Source: Streptoverticillium olivoreticuli subsp. olivoreticuli (GTDB lineage Bacteria > Actinomycetota > Actinomycetes > Streptomycetales > Streptomycetaceae). From it: a DNA stretch of 64,000 nucleotides. The first letter of the stretch is position 1. Each line of letters starts with the position of its first letter. The stretch lies in assembly GCF_003391135.1 (NCBI RefSeq), contig NZ_CP031455.1, positions 7,591,501 to 7,655,500 of the forward strand, in the 5' to 3' direction. The notes beneath the pieces were generated by a model. The model worked only from the letters and a program-made list of their open reading frames with translations. It made no database searches and was not told the origin of the DNA. This document shows, one piece after another, positions 37,048 through 44,927 of this stretch. Position numbers and translations under genes: made by a program.

Positions 37048-39731
37048 ACCTCCGCACCCTGGACCGGGTGTCACCCGCCGACGCGCGGCCGCAGCCGCCC
37101 GCGTCGGCGGGCCCGCCGCTGCCGCTGACCGCGGCACAGGCGGCCATGTGGTCCGCCCGGCCCGCGGACACCGCCGGCTTCCTGGAGATCCACGGCCCGG
37201 TCGACCCCGGCCTGTTCGTCACCGCACTGCACCGCACCGTCACCGAGGCCGAGGCCCTGCGCGTCCGCATCGTGCCGACGGCCGACGGCCTCCGCCAACT
37301 GCCGGTCGCACTCGAACCGCTGGACGGGACCGCGGCCGGCGCCCACCGCCCGGCCGAGCCGCCGCGCGCCGCGACCGCCCCGCGCACGGCCCCGGTCCGC
37401 GGGACGTCGGCCCCGTACCCCGCCCCCGCCTCCCAGAAGGCGACCGACCGCAAGGCGACCGACGCTTCAGGGGCATCCCTGCGCGCCCTTCCGCCCTCCG
37501 GTGTCCACCGGCCGCTGCGCCTCCCCTTCCGCGTCGCCGACCTCCGCGACCGGCGCGCCCCCGACGCCTCCGCGCTGGCCTGGATGCGGGGCGACCTCGA
37601 AGAGCCCCTCGACCTCGTCGAAGGACCGCTGTTCCGGCACGCGCTCCTGCGCGTCGGGGAGCGGCGGTGGCTGTGGTACCAACGCGCGCACCACGCCGTC
37701 CTCGACGGCTACGGACACCTGCTCGTCGCCCGCCGCGTCGCCGAGGTGTACTCCGCGCTCGCCACCGGCGCCGAGCCCGGCCCCGGCCCCTTCGGGCCGC
37801 TGGCCGCGCTGGTCGAGGAGGACGCCGCGTACCGCGCCTCCGGCCTCCGCGCCCGCGACCGCGCCCACTGGCTCGGCGAGTTCGCCGACCGCCCCGAGGT
37901 CCCGACCCTCGCCGGACGCACGGCCCCGCCCTCCCGCACCCCGCTGCGCCGCACCGCCCGCCTCGCGCCCGGCACCGCCGAGCGGCTGCGCCACCTCGCC
38001 ACGTCCGTGCGCGCCACCTGGAAGGACGCCGCCTTCGCCGCCCAGGCGCTCTACCTCGCGCGCGCCACCCGCAGCGACGTCGTCGTGCTGGGCCTGCCGG
38101 TGATGGGCCGTACGGGCTCCGTCGCCCTGCGCGTCCCCGGCATGGCCGTCAACGTGCTCCCGCTGCGGCTGACCGTCACCCCCGACACCACGTTCGCCGA
38201 GCTCACCCACCAGGTCGTCACCGGCATCCGCGTCGCACGCCGCCACCAGCGCCTGCGCCACGAGGACATCCGCCGCGACCTCGGCCTGACCGGGCGGGAC
38301 CGGGCCCTCGCCGGGCCACGCGTCAACATTGTGCCCCTCAGCGACGGACCGGCCTTCGCCGGAGCCCGCTCCGACCTGCACACCCTCGCCTCCGGGCCCG
38401 TCGACGACCTCACCGTCCACCTCCACGACCGCGCCGACGGCACCGGCCTGCGCATCGACTACGAGGCCAACCCCGCCCTCTACGGCCAGGACGCGCTCGA
38501 CGCCCACCACACCCGCTTCCTCGACCTGCTGACCCGCCTCGCCGACAGCGACCCGCACCGCCCCCTCGCCGGCCTCGACCTCGCCACGGACGCCGAACGC
38601 GACCGGATCCGCGCAGAGTTCAACGACACCGCAGTCGCCGTGCCGCCCACCACGCTCATCGGCCCCTTCGAGGCCCGCGCCGCCCGCACCCCGGGCGCGC
38701 CCGCGCTGATCTCCGCCGCCGGGACCCTCACCTACGCCGAACTGGGCACCCGGGCCAACCGCCTCGCCCGCCACCTCCGCACGCTGGGCGTACGGCCCGG
38801 TGCGCTCGTCGCCGTCGCGCTGCCGCACTCCCCGGAGCTCGTCGTGGCCCTGCTCGCCGTGCTTAAGGCCGGGGGCGCGTATGTGCCGCTCGACCGGCCG
38901 GAGTCGGGCGAGGGCCTTGTGTGCGTCCTCACCGACCGCGCGGGGCGCGCCGCGCTGCCGGATGCCCGCGTCCCCGTGCTCGCCCTCGACGACCCTGATT
39001 TGACCGCCGGGCTCGCCGCGTACCTCCCCACCGACCCGGGCCGCGCGCTGACCCCGCAGCACCCCGCGTACGCGCTCCCCGGGGCCGCGCCCGTACCGCA
39101 CGCCACGGTCGACAACCGGCTGCGCTGGACGCAGTCGCGCTACCGCCTCGCCCCCGGGGACCGGGTCCTGTGCACCGGCTCCTCCGTACCGGAGCTGTTC
39201 TGGCCGCTGCGCGAGGGCGCGACGCTGGTTCTCGCGGAACCCGGCGCCGAGGGCGTCGCCCGTACGATCCGTCAACACCGCGTCACCGTCGCGCACTTCA
39301 CGCCCTCCGCGCTCGCGGCGTTCCTCGCGGAGCCCGGCGCGGCAGCGTGCACGGAGCTGCGGGACGTGCTCAGCGGTGGCGACGCGCTGCCGCGCGCCAC
39401 GGCCGACGCGTTCCACCGGGCGCTGCCCGGCACCCGGCTGCACCAGCTGTACGGGCAGGCCGTGGCGCACCACACGTGCGAGCCGGGCACGACCGGCCCC
39501 CTCCCGATCGGCCGCCCCACCTGGAACACCAGGCTCTACGTCCTCGACCCGGCTGGCCGACTCTGCCCGCCCGGTGTGGCGGGAGAGCTGTACGTGGCGG
39601 GTGAGCGGCTCGCGACGGCGGACACGGAGCCTGATCCGTACGGGCCGCCGGGCGCTCGGATGTACCGCGCGGGTGTGCTTGCGCGGTGGCGGGACGACGG
39701 CAGTGTCGACCGCGTAGGCCCACTGCGGTAA
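37044..39731 (+). CDS. NRPS with intact condensation domain and degenerate, truncated adenylation domain
   Basis: The 895-residue protein starts at the ATG at 37044, overlapping the carrier gene. Residues about 25-510 form a condensation domain with the active HHAVLDG (216-222); an Ala/Pro-rich insert fills about 95-150. Residues about 535-895 are an adenylation domain. Motifs A1 (LTYAELG) and A2 (LKAGGAYVPLD) are kept. The ATP loop A3 is gone: HPAY runs straight to degenerate residues and DNRLRW (673-694). A4, A5 (LYGQAVAHH) and A7 (YRAGVLARWRDDG) are altered, and A8-A10, carrier and thioesterase domains are absent. The frame is open with normal codon use and ends at a strong terminator. Confidence 0.92.
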   Translation: MNLRTLDRVSPADARPQPPASAGPPLPLTAAQAAMWSARPADTAGFLEIHGPVDPGLFVTALHRTVTEAEALRVRIVPTADGLRQLPVALEPLDGTAAGAHRPAEPPRAATAPRTAPVRGTSAPYPAPASQKATDRKATDASGASLRALPPSGVHRPLRLPFRVADLRDRRAPDASALAWMRGDLEEPLDLVEGPLFRHALLRVGERRWLWYQRAHHAVLDGYGHLLVARRVAEVYSALATGAEPGPGPFGPLAALVEEDAAYRASGLRARDRAHWLGEFADRPEVPTLAGRTAPPSRTPLRRTARLAPGTAERLRHLATSVRATWKDAAFAAQALYLARATRSDVVVLGLPVMGRTGSVALRVPGMAVNVLPLRLTVTPDTTFAELTHQVVTGIRVARRHQRLRHEDIRRDLGLTGRDRALAGPRVNIVPLSDGPAFAGARSDLHTLASGPVDDLTVHLHDRADGTGLRIDYEANPALYGQDALDAHHTRFLDLLTRLADSDPHRPLAGLDLATDAERDRIRAEFNDTAVAVPPTTLIGPFEARAARTPGAPALISAAGTLTYAELGTRANRLARHLRTLGVRPGALVAVALPHSPELVVALLAVLKAGGAYVPLDRPESGEGLVCVLTDRAGRAALPDARVPVLALDDPDLTAGLAAYLPTDPGRALTPQHPAYALPGAAPVPHATVDNRLRWTQSRYRLAPGDRVLCTGSSVPELFWPLREGATLVLAEPGAEGVARTIRQHRVTVAHFTPSALAAFLAEPGAAACTELRDVLSGGDALPRATADAFHRALPGTRLHQLYGQAVAHHTCEPGTTGPLPIGRPTWNTRLYVLDPAGRLCPPGVAGELYVAGERLATADTEPDPYGPPGARMYRAGVLARWRDDGSVDRVGPLR

Positions 39732-39736
39732 TGACC

Positions 39737-39774
39737 CCGGCCCCAGCGGATGCCGCCGCTGGGGCCGGCTTTTT
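39737..39774 (+). terminator. Intrinsic terminator closing the dhb operon
   Basis: A 13-bp perfect stem (39737-39749 with 39756-39768), loop ATGCCG, followed by CTTTTT, begins 5 nt after the NRPS stop codon. This is the clearest intrinsic terminator in the window and shows that the short NRPS gene has a real end. Confidence 0.93.
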
Positions 39775-39777
39775 CCA

Positions 39778-39890
39778 GCCCGTCCGGCGTTTGAGGACAG
39801 CGCGCGAAGCGTGCTTCGGGGTCTGGGGCGGAGCCCCGGCCGCGGCGGAGCCGTGCAACAGACGCTGCGGGAAGGGGCGGGGTAGGGGAA
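39778..39890. repeat. Dispersed intergenic repeat, copy A
   Basis: The segment starts with gcccgtccggcg and ends with ggggtaggggaa. Its second half is nearly identical to 55099-55173, and its first half resembles 54954-55030. Such elements are common between Streptomyces genes and can fold into hairpins. Confidence 0.75.
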
Positions 39891-39900
39891 GATCCACCGG

Positions 39901-40584
39901 GTGACCATCACGCCCCGCATCCTCGGCAACGACCCCCTCCCCGCCGTCTGGACCCCCACCCCACCCCACGTATGGCTGCTGCGCATCGACACCACCGCAG
40001 AAGCGGACGAGCAGACACTGGACGCCCAGGAGCGGACCAGAGCGGCCGCGTTCGCGCGCGAACCGCTCCGGCAGCGCTATGTCGCGAGCCACGGAGCGCT
40101 GCGCCAACTGCTCGGCGCCTACCTCGGTACCGACCCGGCCGCCGTCGCGCTGACGCGCGAGCCGTGCCCCGGCTGCGGCGGCCCGCACGGCCGCCCCGCC
40201 GCGGTCGGCGCACCCTTCCACTTCAACCTTTCGCACGCCGGTGACCTTGCGCTCTTTGCCTTCGCCGACACTCCGGTCGGGGCGGACGTGGAGCAGGAGC
40301 ACCCGGCCGATGTCGTCACCGGGGTGGCGCGCATGCTCCACCCCGACGAGACCGCCGAGCTGGCGGCGCTCCCGGCGGCGGAACTCCCGACGGCGTTCGC
40401 GCGCTGCTGGACGCGCAAGGAGGCGTACCTCAAGGGCATCGGAACAGGTCTTTCCGAGAACCCCGCCAAGCAGTACGTCGGCACGGGCCGCACCCCGACG
40501 TCACCGCGAGGCTGGACGCTGACGGACGTTGAAGTGGACGGGGGATACGCGGCGGCGATCGCGGTGGCGACCGCCGGGGGGTAG
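39901..40584 (+). CDS. Sfp-type 4'-phosphopantetheinyl transferase
   Basis: The 227-residue protein starts at GTG 39901. FNLSHAGDLALFAF, VGADVEQ (metal-binding Asp and Glu) and RCWTRKEAYLKGIGTGL are the three family motifs. It transfers phosphopantetheine from CoA to carrier proteins. Placed next to the dhb operon it probably activates the aryl carrier protein, but a terminator and repeat separate them and no iron box precedes it, so expression may be independent. Confidence 0.94.
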   Translation: MTITPRILGNDPLPAVWTPTPPHVWLLRIDTTAEADEQTLDAQERTRAAAFAREPLRQRYVASHGALRQLLGAYLGTDPAAVALTREPCPGCGGPHGRPAAVGAPFHFNLSHAGDLALFAFADTPVGADVEQEHPADVVTGVARMLHPDETAELAALPAAELPTAFARCWTRKEAYLKGIGTGLSENPAKQYVGTGRTPTSPRGWTLTDVEVDGGYAAAIAVATAGG

Positions 40585-40655
40585 CCGGGGCCGGTTGTCA
40601 GTGGTCGGCCCTACGCTCGGCGATCACTGGTTGTCCGCCCCGACGAGGAGTCAGC

Positions 40656-41114
40656 ATGAGCGCACCCGACCCGACGATGACCGAGATCGGCCGCGGCATC
40701 GAGCTGGGCCAGAGCGGCGAACGGGAGCGCGCCCGCCGCCTGTTCACCGACCTGTGGGAGGCGATCGGCCCCGCTGGTGACGCGCTGCACCGCTGCGCGC
40801 TCGCGCACTCGATGGCCGATGTCCAGGACGACGTCCGGGAGGAGCTTCTCTGGGACCTGCGCGCGCTCGAAGCGGCCGATCTGATCACGGACGAGCGGGC
40901 GCGGCAGGCCGGTGTGCCGAGCCCGGTGGCCGCCTTCTACCCCTCGCTGCACCTCAACCTCGGAGAGGCGTACCGCAAGCTCGGTGATCTCGACCGTGCG
41001 CGCGATCACCTCGCCCGAGGGCAGGCCGCGGCGGACGAGCTCGGTGACGACGGCTACGGAAAAATGATCAAGGGCGGCCTGGGCCGCCTCGCGGACCGCC
41101 TCGCCCCGGAATAG
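40656..41114 (+). CDS. Tetratricopeptide-repeat protein
   Basis: The 152-residue protein starts at the ATG at 40656 after GAGGAG. TPR-like helices are visible (GIELGQSGERERARRLFTDL; LHLNLGEAYRKLGDLDRARDHL). There is no signal peptide or catalytic domain. It is a probable protein-interaction module of unknown function. Confidence 0.8.
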   Translation: MSAPDPTMTEIGRGIELGQSGERERARRLFTDLWEAIGPAGDALHRCALAHSMADVQDDVREELLWDLRALEAADLITDERARQAGVPSPVAAFYPSLHLNLGEAYRKLGDLDRARDHLARGQAAADELGDDGYGKMIKGGLGRLADRLAPE

Positions 41115-41289
41115 GACCCGGGGAACGTCTTCCGGCACACACTGTCCGCGCGGCTGCCCCAGGGCCCTACCGGGGGTTAGCCCTACTTGCGGCCGTGCGG
41201 GTAGCGGGATCGTCCCGGGCGGTCGCATGCGGAAATGCTGGGCCCGGTACATACCACTGGTTTCCCAACGATTCCGTAGGAGTTGACTC

Positions 41290-42447
41290 GTGCGCGAGCA
41301 GACATGGCAGAGGTTCCGTTCTTCCGGGCGGCGGAGTGGTCGGCGCAGAGCGGTGCCGGTCGCAGTGGCCGCGGGCGTCATGGCGGTGGGTGTCCTGGCG
41401 CCGCCCGCCGCGTTCGCCGCCGCCGGGCCGGACACCGTCCAGCAGGGGCTGACCTCGCTGGTACGCACCGATGGCGTGCCCGCCGCGCTGGCGAGTGTGA
41501 AGGACCGTGAGGGCCGCACCCGTACCTACACCGCGGGGGCGGGCGACCTGGCCACCGGCTCGAAGGTGCCGGTCGACGGGCAGGTGCGGATCGGCAGCAA
41601 CACCAAGACGTTCACCGCGGTGGTCGTGCTGCAACTGGTCGGTGAGGGGAAGATCGGTCTCGATGCCTCTGTCGAGACCTATCTGCCGGGCCTCGTCCGC
41701 GGGGAGGGGATCGACGGACGCCACATCAAGGTCCGCCAGCTCCTCCAGCACACCAGCGGACTTCCCAACTACGTCAAGTACCTCGCCGACGAACCCCGGT
41801 ACTACGTCCCCCGAGAGCTCCTCGACCTCGCCCTCCGGCACAAGGCGGAGTTCGACCCCGGGAAGAAATGGGAGTACAGCAACACGAACTACGTGCTGGC
41901 CGGCCTGATCGTCGAGAAGGTCACCGGCCACTCCGTCGCCAAGGAGATGGACCGGCGTATCATCAAGCGCATCGGGCTGCGCCACACCTACTTCCCCGCC
42001 CCCGGTGACGCGACCATCCGGGAAGCCCATCCCAAGGGCTACGACCGGGATGTGGCGGGCGCCCCGCTCGACGTCACGGAATTCGACCCCTCCTGGGGCT
42101 GGGCGGCAGGCCAGATGATCTCCACCAACTCCGACCTCAACCAGTTCTTCACCGCGCTCCTGGCCGGCCGCCTCCTCCCGCCGGCCCAGCTCGCCCAGAT
42201 GCACACCACCGTCCCCGCCGGAGCCCCCTTCGCCGACGGTGCCCGCTACGGACTGGGGCTCGTGAGCACGCCACTGTCGTGCGGCGGCGTCTACTGGGGC
42301 CACGGCGGCAGCACCACCGGATACGAGACCCGGGGCGGAGTCACCGCCAAGGGCCGCGCCGCCAATATCGCGGTGACCACCCAGCCGAGCGACGGGGCGA
42401 CGATGAAACGCGTGGAGAGCCTCGTGGACAAGGCCCTGTGCCACTGA
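41290..42447 (+). CDS. Secreted serine hydrolase (beta-lactamase / DD-peptidase class C-like)
   Basis: The 385-residue protein starts at GTG 41290 after AGGAG. A long basic N-terminus and hydrophobic core ending APPAAFAAA form a signal peptide. The active-site motifs are Ser103-Asn-Thr-Lys106 (SxxK), YSNTN (YxN) and HGG (in WGHGGSTTG). It resembles the Streptomyces R61 DD-carboxypeptidase family and may hydrolyse peptidoglycan stem peptides, esters or D-peptides. It converges with the VOC gene. Confidence 0.9.
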   Translation: MREQTWQRFRSSGRRSGRRRAVPVAVAAGVMAVGVLAPPAAFAAAGPDTVQQGLTSLVRTDGVPAALASVKDREGRTRTYTAGAGDLATGSKVPVDGQVRIGSNTKTFTAVVVLQLVGEGKIGLDASVETYLPGLVRGEGIDGRHIKVRQLLQHTSGLPNYVKYLADEPRYYVPRELLDLALRHKAEFDPGKKWEYSNTNYVLAGLIVEKVTGHSVAKEMDRRIIKRIGLRHTYFPAPGDATIREAHPKGYDRDVAGAPLDVTEFDPSWGWAAGQMISTNSDLNQFFTALLAGRLLPPAQLAQMHTTVPAGAPFADGARYGLGLVSTPLSCGGVYWGHGGSTTGYETRGGVTAKGRAANIAVTTQPSDGATMKRVESLVDKALCH

Positions 42448-42473
42448 TGTCGGGTCGGCCGTAGACGTACGAA

Positions 42474-42866
42474 CTAGCCGTGGGCGGGCTGGAGCAGGTC
42501 CCAGCGGTTGCCGTACAGGTCCCGGAAGACCGCCACCGTGCCGTACGGCTCCTCGCGCGGCTGCTCCTCGAAGGCGACCCCGGCCGCGCGCATCCTGTCG
42601 TGATCCCTTGCGAAATCGTCCGTATGAAGGAACAGCCCCACGCGCCCGCCCGTCTGATCGCCGATCCGGGCCTCCTGCTCCGGGGTGACGGCCCGCGCGA
42701 GGAGCACGCCCGCCTCCCTCGCGCCGGGAGGGGACACGACCACCCACCGCTTGTGCTCGTCGATGCGCGTGTCCTCGACTAGCTCGAAGCCGACGGAGTT
42801 GACGTAGAAGTCGATGGCCTCGTCGTAGTCGCGCACGACGAGGGCCACCAGGCCGAGACGATTCAT
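42474..42866 (-). CDS. VOC-family (glyoxalase-like) protein
   Basis: The 130-residue protein starts at the ATG at 42866. MNRLGLVALVVRDYDEAIDFYVNSVGFEL and the end VFRDLYGNRWDLLQP are typical of single-domain VOC metalloproteins. His in ALVV region is replaced, so metal binding is uncertain. The substrate is unknown. It lies 10 nt downstream of the three tiny leftward genes and may be co-transcribed with them. Confidence 0.85.
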   Translation of the reverse strand: MNRLGLVALVVRDYDEAIDFYVNSVGFELVEDTRIDEHKRWVVVSPPGAREAGVLLARAVTPEQEARIGDQTGGRVGLFLHTDDFARDHDRMRAAGVAFEEQPREEPYGTVAVFRDLYGNRWDLLQPAHG

Positions 42867-42876
42867 CGGGCCATCA

Positions 42877-43125
42877 TCACTCAAGGGCGCGCGCGGCGTA
42901 GAGGGGGGAGGTCCAGCGCTGGTCCCGGGTGTCCCCGAGTCCCCGCCAAGTGTCTGTAGGAGGCGGCGGTTCCGGGGCCATTCCTGCTGCGGGCAGCAGC
43001 GCCTCGTACCCCGTGAAGCGCTCCGTCCCGCAACCGGCGGCGCACCGCGCGACCCCACCGCTGCTGCGCCAGCCCGCCGCGTGCGCGCAGTGCCGGACGA
43101 GGCGCCCCAGCCAGGTCATGGTCAC
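42877..43125 (-). CDS. Tiny protein 3 of the XRE-associated locus
   Basis: Taken from GTG 43125, whose GTGA overlaps the stop of the upstream gene, it has 82 residues; ATG 43119 is the alternative. It has a basic N-terminus, three cysteines (near residues 14, 30 and 34) and a Pro-rich C-terminal half. I do not recognise a domain. Coupled starts and shared strand place it with the two genes upstream. Confidence 0.5.
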   Translation of the reverse strand: MTMTWLGRLVRHCAHAAGWRSSGGVARCAAGCGTERFTGYEALLPAAGMAPEPPPPTDTWRGLGDTRDQRWTSPLYAARALE

Positions 43126-43289
43126 GCGTGCGCCGCCCATACGTGGCGCCCCATTTCCGCCGTCCACGCCTTGGCCTTCTGGAGGTCGCCACCCCGACTG
43201 GCCTCGTAGTGCCCGGCCTTGATCCGTCGGCATTCCTCGCAGCGGGCCGGTGGTACGGGCGCCTGCGCGGCGGCGTCCGGAGTGGTCAC
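43122..43289 (-). CDS. Tiny protein 2 of the XRE-associated locus
   Basis: This 55-residue protein starts at GTG 43289, which overlaps the upstream stop (GTGA). A Cys-x2-Cys pair (residues 17 and 20) is followed by a charged helix and two histidines near the end (HVWAAH), an arrangement able to bind zinc. Longer upstream frames are unlikely because they would overlap the upstream gene. Function unknown. Confidence 0.55.
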   Translation of the reverse strand: MTTPDAAAQAPVPPARCEECRRIKAGHYEASRGGDLQKAKAWTAEMGRHVWAAHA

Positions 43290-43519
43290 TTCTGCCCCTT
43301 CCGGCTCTCCGCGTTCGCGACGGCCACGCGGGCGCGCAGCGCTTCCGCGCGGGTGGCCGGGCGGATGGAGCGGGGCTCCGCGTGCCACTCGGCTCCGCCG
43401 CCGGGCGGACGGAGCCGGTAGCGGTCGTCCGTGACCTCGCCTACGCGGTCGAGTGCGCTGTCCCATACGAGTTCGCCCTTGCGGGCGGCGTAGGGGGCGG
43501 GCTGAGGGGTATGGGCCAT
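43286..43519 (-). CDS. Tiny protein 1 of the XRE-associated locus
   Basis: The 77-residue protein starts at the ATG at 43519 with GAGGTT upstream on the minus strand. The core LVWDSALDRVGEVTDDRYRLRPPGGGAEW resembles small Streptomyces proteins that accompany XRE/DUF397 loci. It is first of three overlapping leftward genes, divergent from the XRE gene. Confidence 0.65.
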   Translation of the reverse strand: MAHTPQPAPYAARKGELVWDSALDRVGEVTDDRYRLRPPGGGAEWHAEPRSIRPATRAEALRARVAVANAESRKGQK

Positions 43520-43616
43520 AGGGCAACCTCACGTAACCGGTTCGCCCACATGGGGCGTTGTTCACTGTGTGTGGTTCCAGGCTCGCCCTCCGCTCGTACG
43601 GTGAACAGATCTGAAG

Positions 43617-43639
43617 TCACCCCAACGGGACTGGGGTGA
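43617..43639. promoter_or_regulatory. Palindrome at the XRE ribosome site
   Basis: TCACCCCA and TGGGGTGA form a perfect 8-bp inverted repeat with a 7-nt spacer directly before the XRE Shine-Dalgarno. A second, wider pair TGTTCAC (43559-43565) / GTGAACA (43601-43607) lies in the same divergent region. Either may be bound by the XRE protein. Confidence 0.4.
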
Positions 43640-43651
43640 AGGGGGTTTGCC

Positions 43652-44479
43652 ATGGCAGACGACTGGAGCGATGGGGCGCACCTGACCGGCGCGGCGTACT
43701 TCGGCACCGAGGTGCGCGCGTGGCGTACGGACCGTGGGCTGAGCCAGCGCGAGTTGGGCGAGAAGGCGACGTATGGTCAGCAGTACGTGGCCAAGGTGGA
43801 GGCGGGGGAGCGGCTCGCGAGCCCGGAGTTCGCGGCCGCATGTGACAGGATCTTCGGCACGCCGGGCACGTTCGCGCGCCTGCGTAGGCAGGTCGCTCAG
43901 CGTGGATATCCGGAGTGGTTCGAGCCGTATCTGCGCTTGGAGCAGCGGGCGACAGTGATCCTGGACTACAGCTCGAACCTCATCATGGGCGTATTGCAGA
44001 CGGAGCGGTACGCGAACGCCGTGTTCCGCAAAGCACATCCGCGCGACGAACTGGACGTGACCGCCGAGAAGGTGACGCGGCGACTCAAGCGACGTCAAGT
44101 GATGGAGCGCGAGAATCCGCCGCTGCTTTGGGTGATCATCGATGAGTCGTGCCTCCGTCGCATGATCGGTAGCCCGGAAGTCATGCGCGAGGAGATGGCA
44201 CACCTGTTGAAGGAGGCGGAGTCGCCTCACGTCACGCTTCAGGTGCTTCCGTTCAGGTCGGGTGCCCCGGCATCGCAGCTGCCGTTCATCGTTCTCCGGT
44301 TCGGCGATGAGGAACCGGACGTTCTCTACGTTGAGAACCCGATCTCCGGCCAGGTGATCGACTCTCCTGCGATCGTGGCGAATGCGAACGTAACCTACGA
44401 ACGGCTGCGCGCTGATGCGCTGTCCCCATCGGATTCGCTTGACCTGATTCGTGAGGTGATGGAGGAATGGACCAGATGA
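43652..44479 (+). CDS. XRE-family regulator with DUF5753 domain
   Basis: The 275-residue protein starts at the ATG at 43652 after AAGGGGG. The HTH (about 15-70; VRAWRTDRGLSQRELGEKATYGQQYVAKVEAGER) is followed by a DUF5753 domain (about 90-270; VLQTERYANAVF, MREEMAHLL, VLPFRSGA). This is the WhiJ-like regulator type of streptomycetes. Its stop overlaps the DUF397 gene (ATGA). Codon use is less G/C-rich than in flanking genes, which can indicate transfer. Confidence 0.93.
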   Translation: MADDWSDGAHLTGAAYFGTEVRAWRTDRGLSQRELGEKATYGQQYVAKVEAGERLASPEFAAACDRIFGTPGTFARLRRQVAQRGYPEWFEPYLRLEQRATVILDYSSNLIMGVLQTERYANAVFRKAHPRDELDVTAEKVTRRLKRRQVMERENPPLLWVIIDESCLRRMIGSPEVMREEMAHLLKEAESPHVTLQVLPFRSGAPASQLPFIVLRFGDEEPDVLYVENPISGQVIDSPAIVANANVTYERLRADALSPSDSLDLIREVMEEWTR

Positions 44480-44751
44480 AGACGCTCGACCTTTCCGGTG
44501 CGGAGTGGATCAAGTCCAGCTACAGCGGCGGCAACGAAGGCAACTGCGTGGAGGTCGCCCGAAACTTCGCTTCGCGCGCGAGCTGGCGTAAATCCTCGTA
44601 CAGCGGCGGCAATGAAGGTCAATGCGTCGAAATCGCCGACAACATACCCGACCTCGTCCCCGTCCGGGACAGTAAGACCCCCGACCTTCCCCCGCTGCTC
44701 TTTCCCGCCGCGTCCTGGACGGAGTTCCTGCTGACCCTCCGGAAGGGGTGA
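44476..44751 (+). CDS. DUF397 protein with internal duplication
   Basis: The 91-residue protein starts at the ATG at 44476 with GGAGG 10 nt before; the ATG at 44467 is too close to that site. It contains two copies of W-x-KSSYSGGNEGxCVE (near residues 12 and 38), while normal DUF397 proteins of about 60-70 residues have one. The second copy continues with IADN...VPVRDSKTPD...SWTEFL, the complete domain. It is the usual partner of the upstream XRE regulator. Confidence 0.92.
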   Translation: MKTLDLSGAEWIKSSYSGGNEGNCVEVARNFASRASWRKSSYSGGNEGQCVEIADNIPDLVPVRDSKTPDLPPLLFPAASWTEFLLTLRKG

Positions 44752-44927
44752 GGGGAAGCGTCAGTAGTGACAACTCGGGGGGTCCTGCGGGGGTTCCCCG
44801 GTCGCACTGTGACATTCCCCCGACGCTCCGCGCCTTCCCGCCACGCCTCTCACCTGCGCATACTCCAGGACCGCCGCGCCTTGAACCGTCGAGGGCGACG
44901 GCTGATCGGATGGAGTTGATGGAGAAG

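Noticed and set aside
37044..39731. NRPS as a frameshifted pseudogene
   Set aside because: The frame is open over 895 codons with normal third-position bias, overlaps its neighbour in frame-perfect ATGA fashion and ends at an intrinsic terminator; loss of motifs is spread over the A domain and not caused by one shift.
39778..39890. CRISPR or mobile-element end
   Set aside because: The repeat is a single dispersed unit without spacers, terminal inverted repeats or transposase; related copies lie only in another intergenic region.
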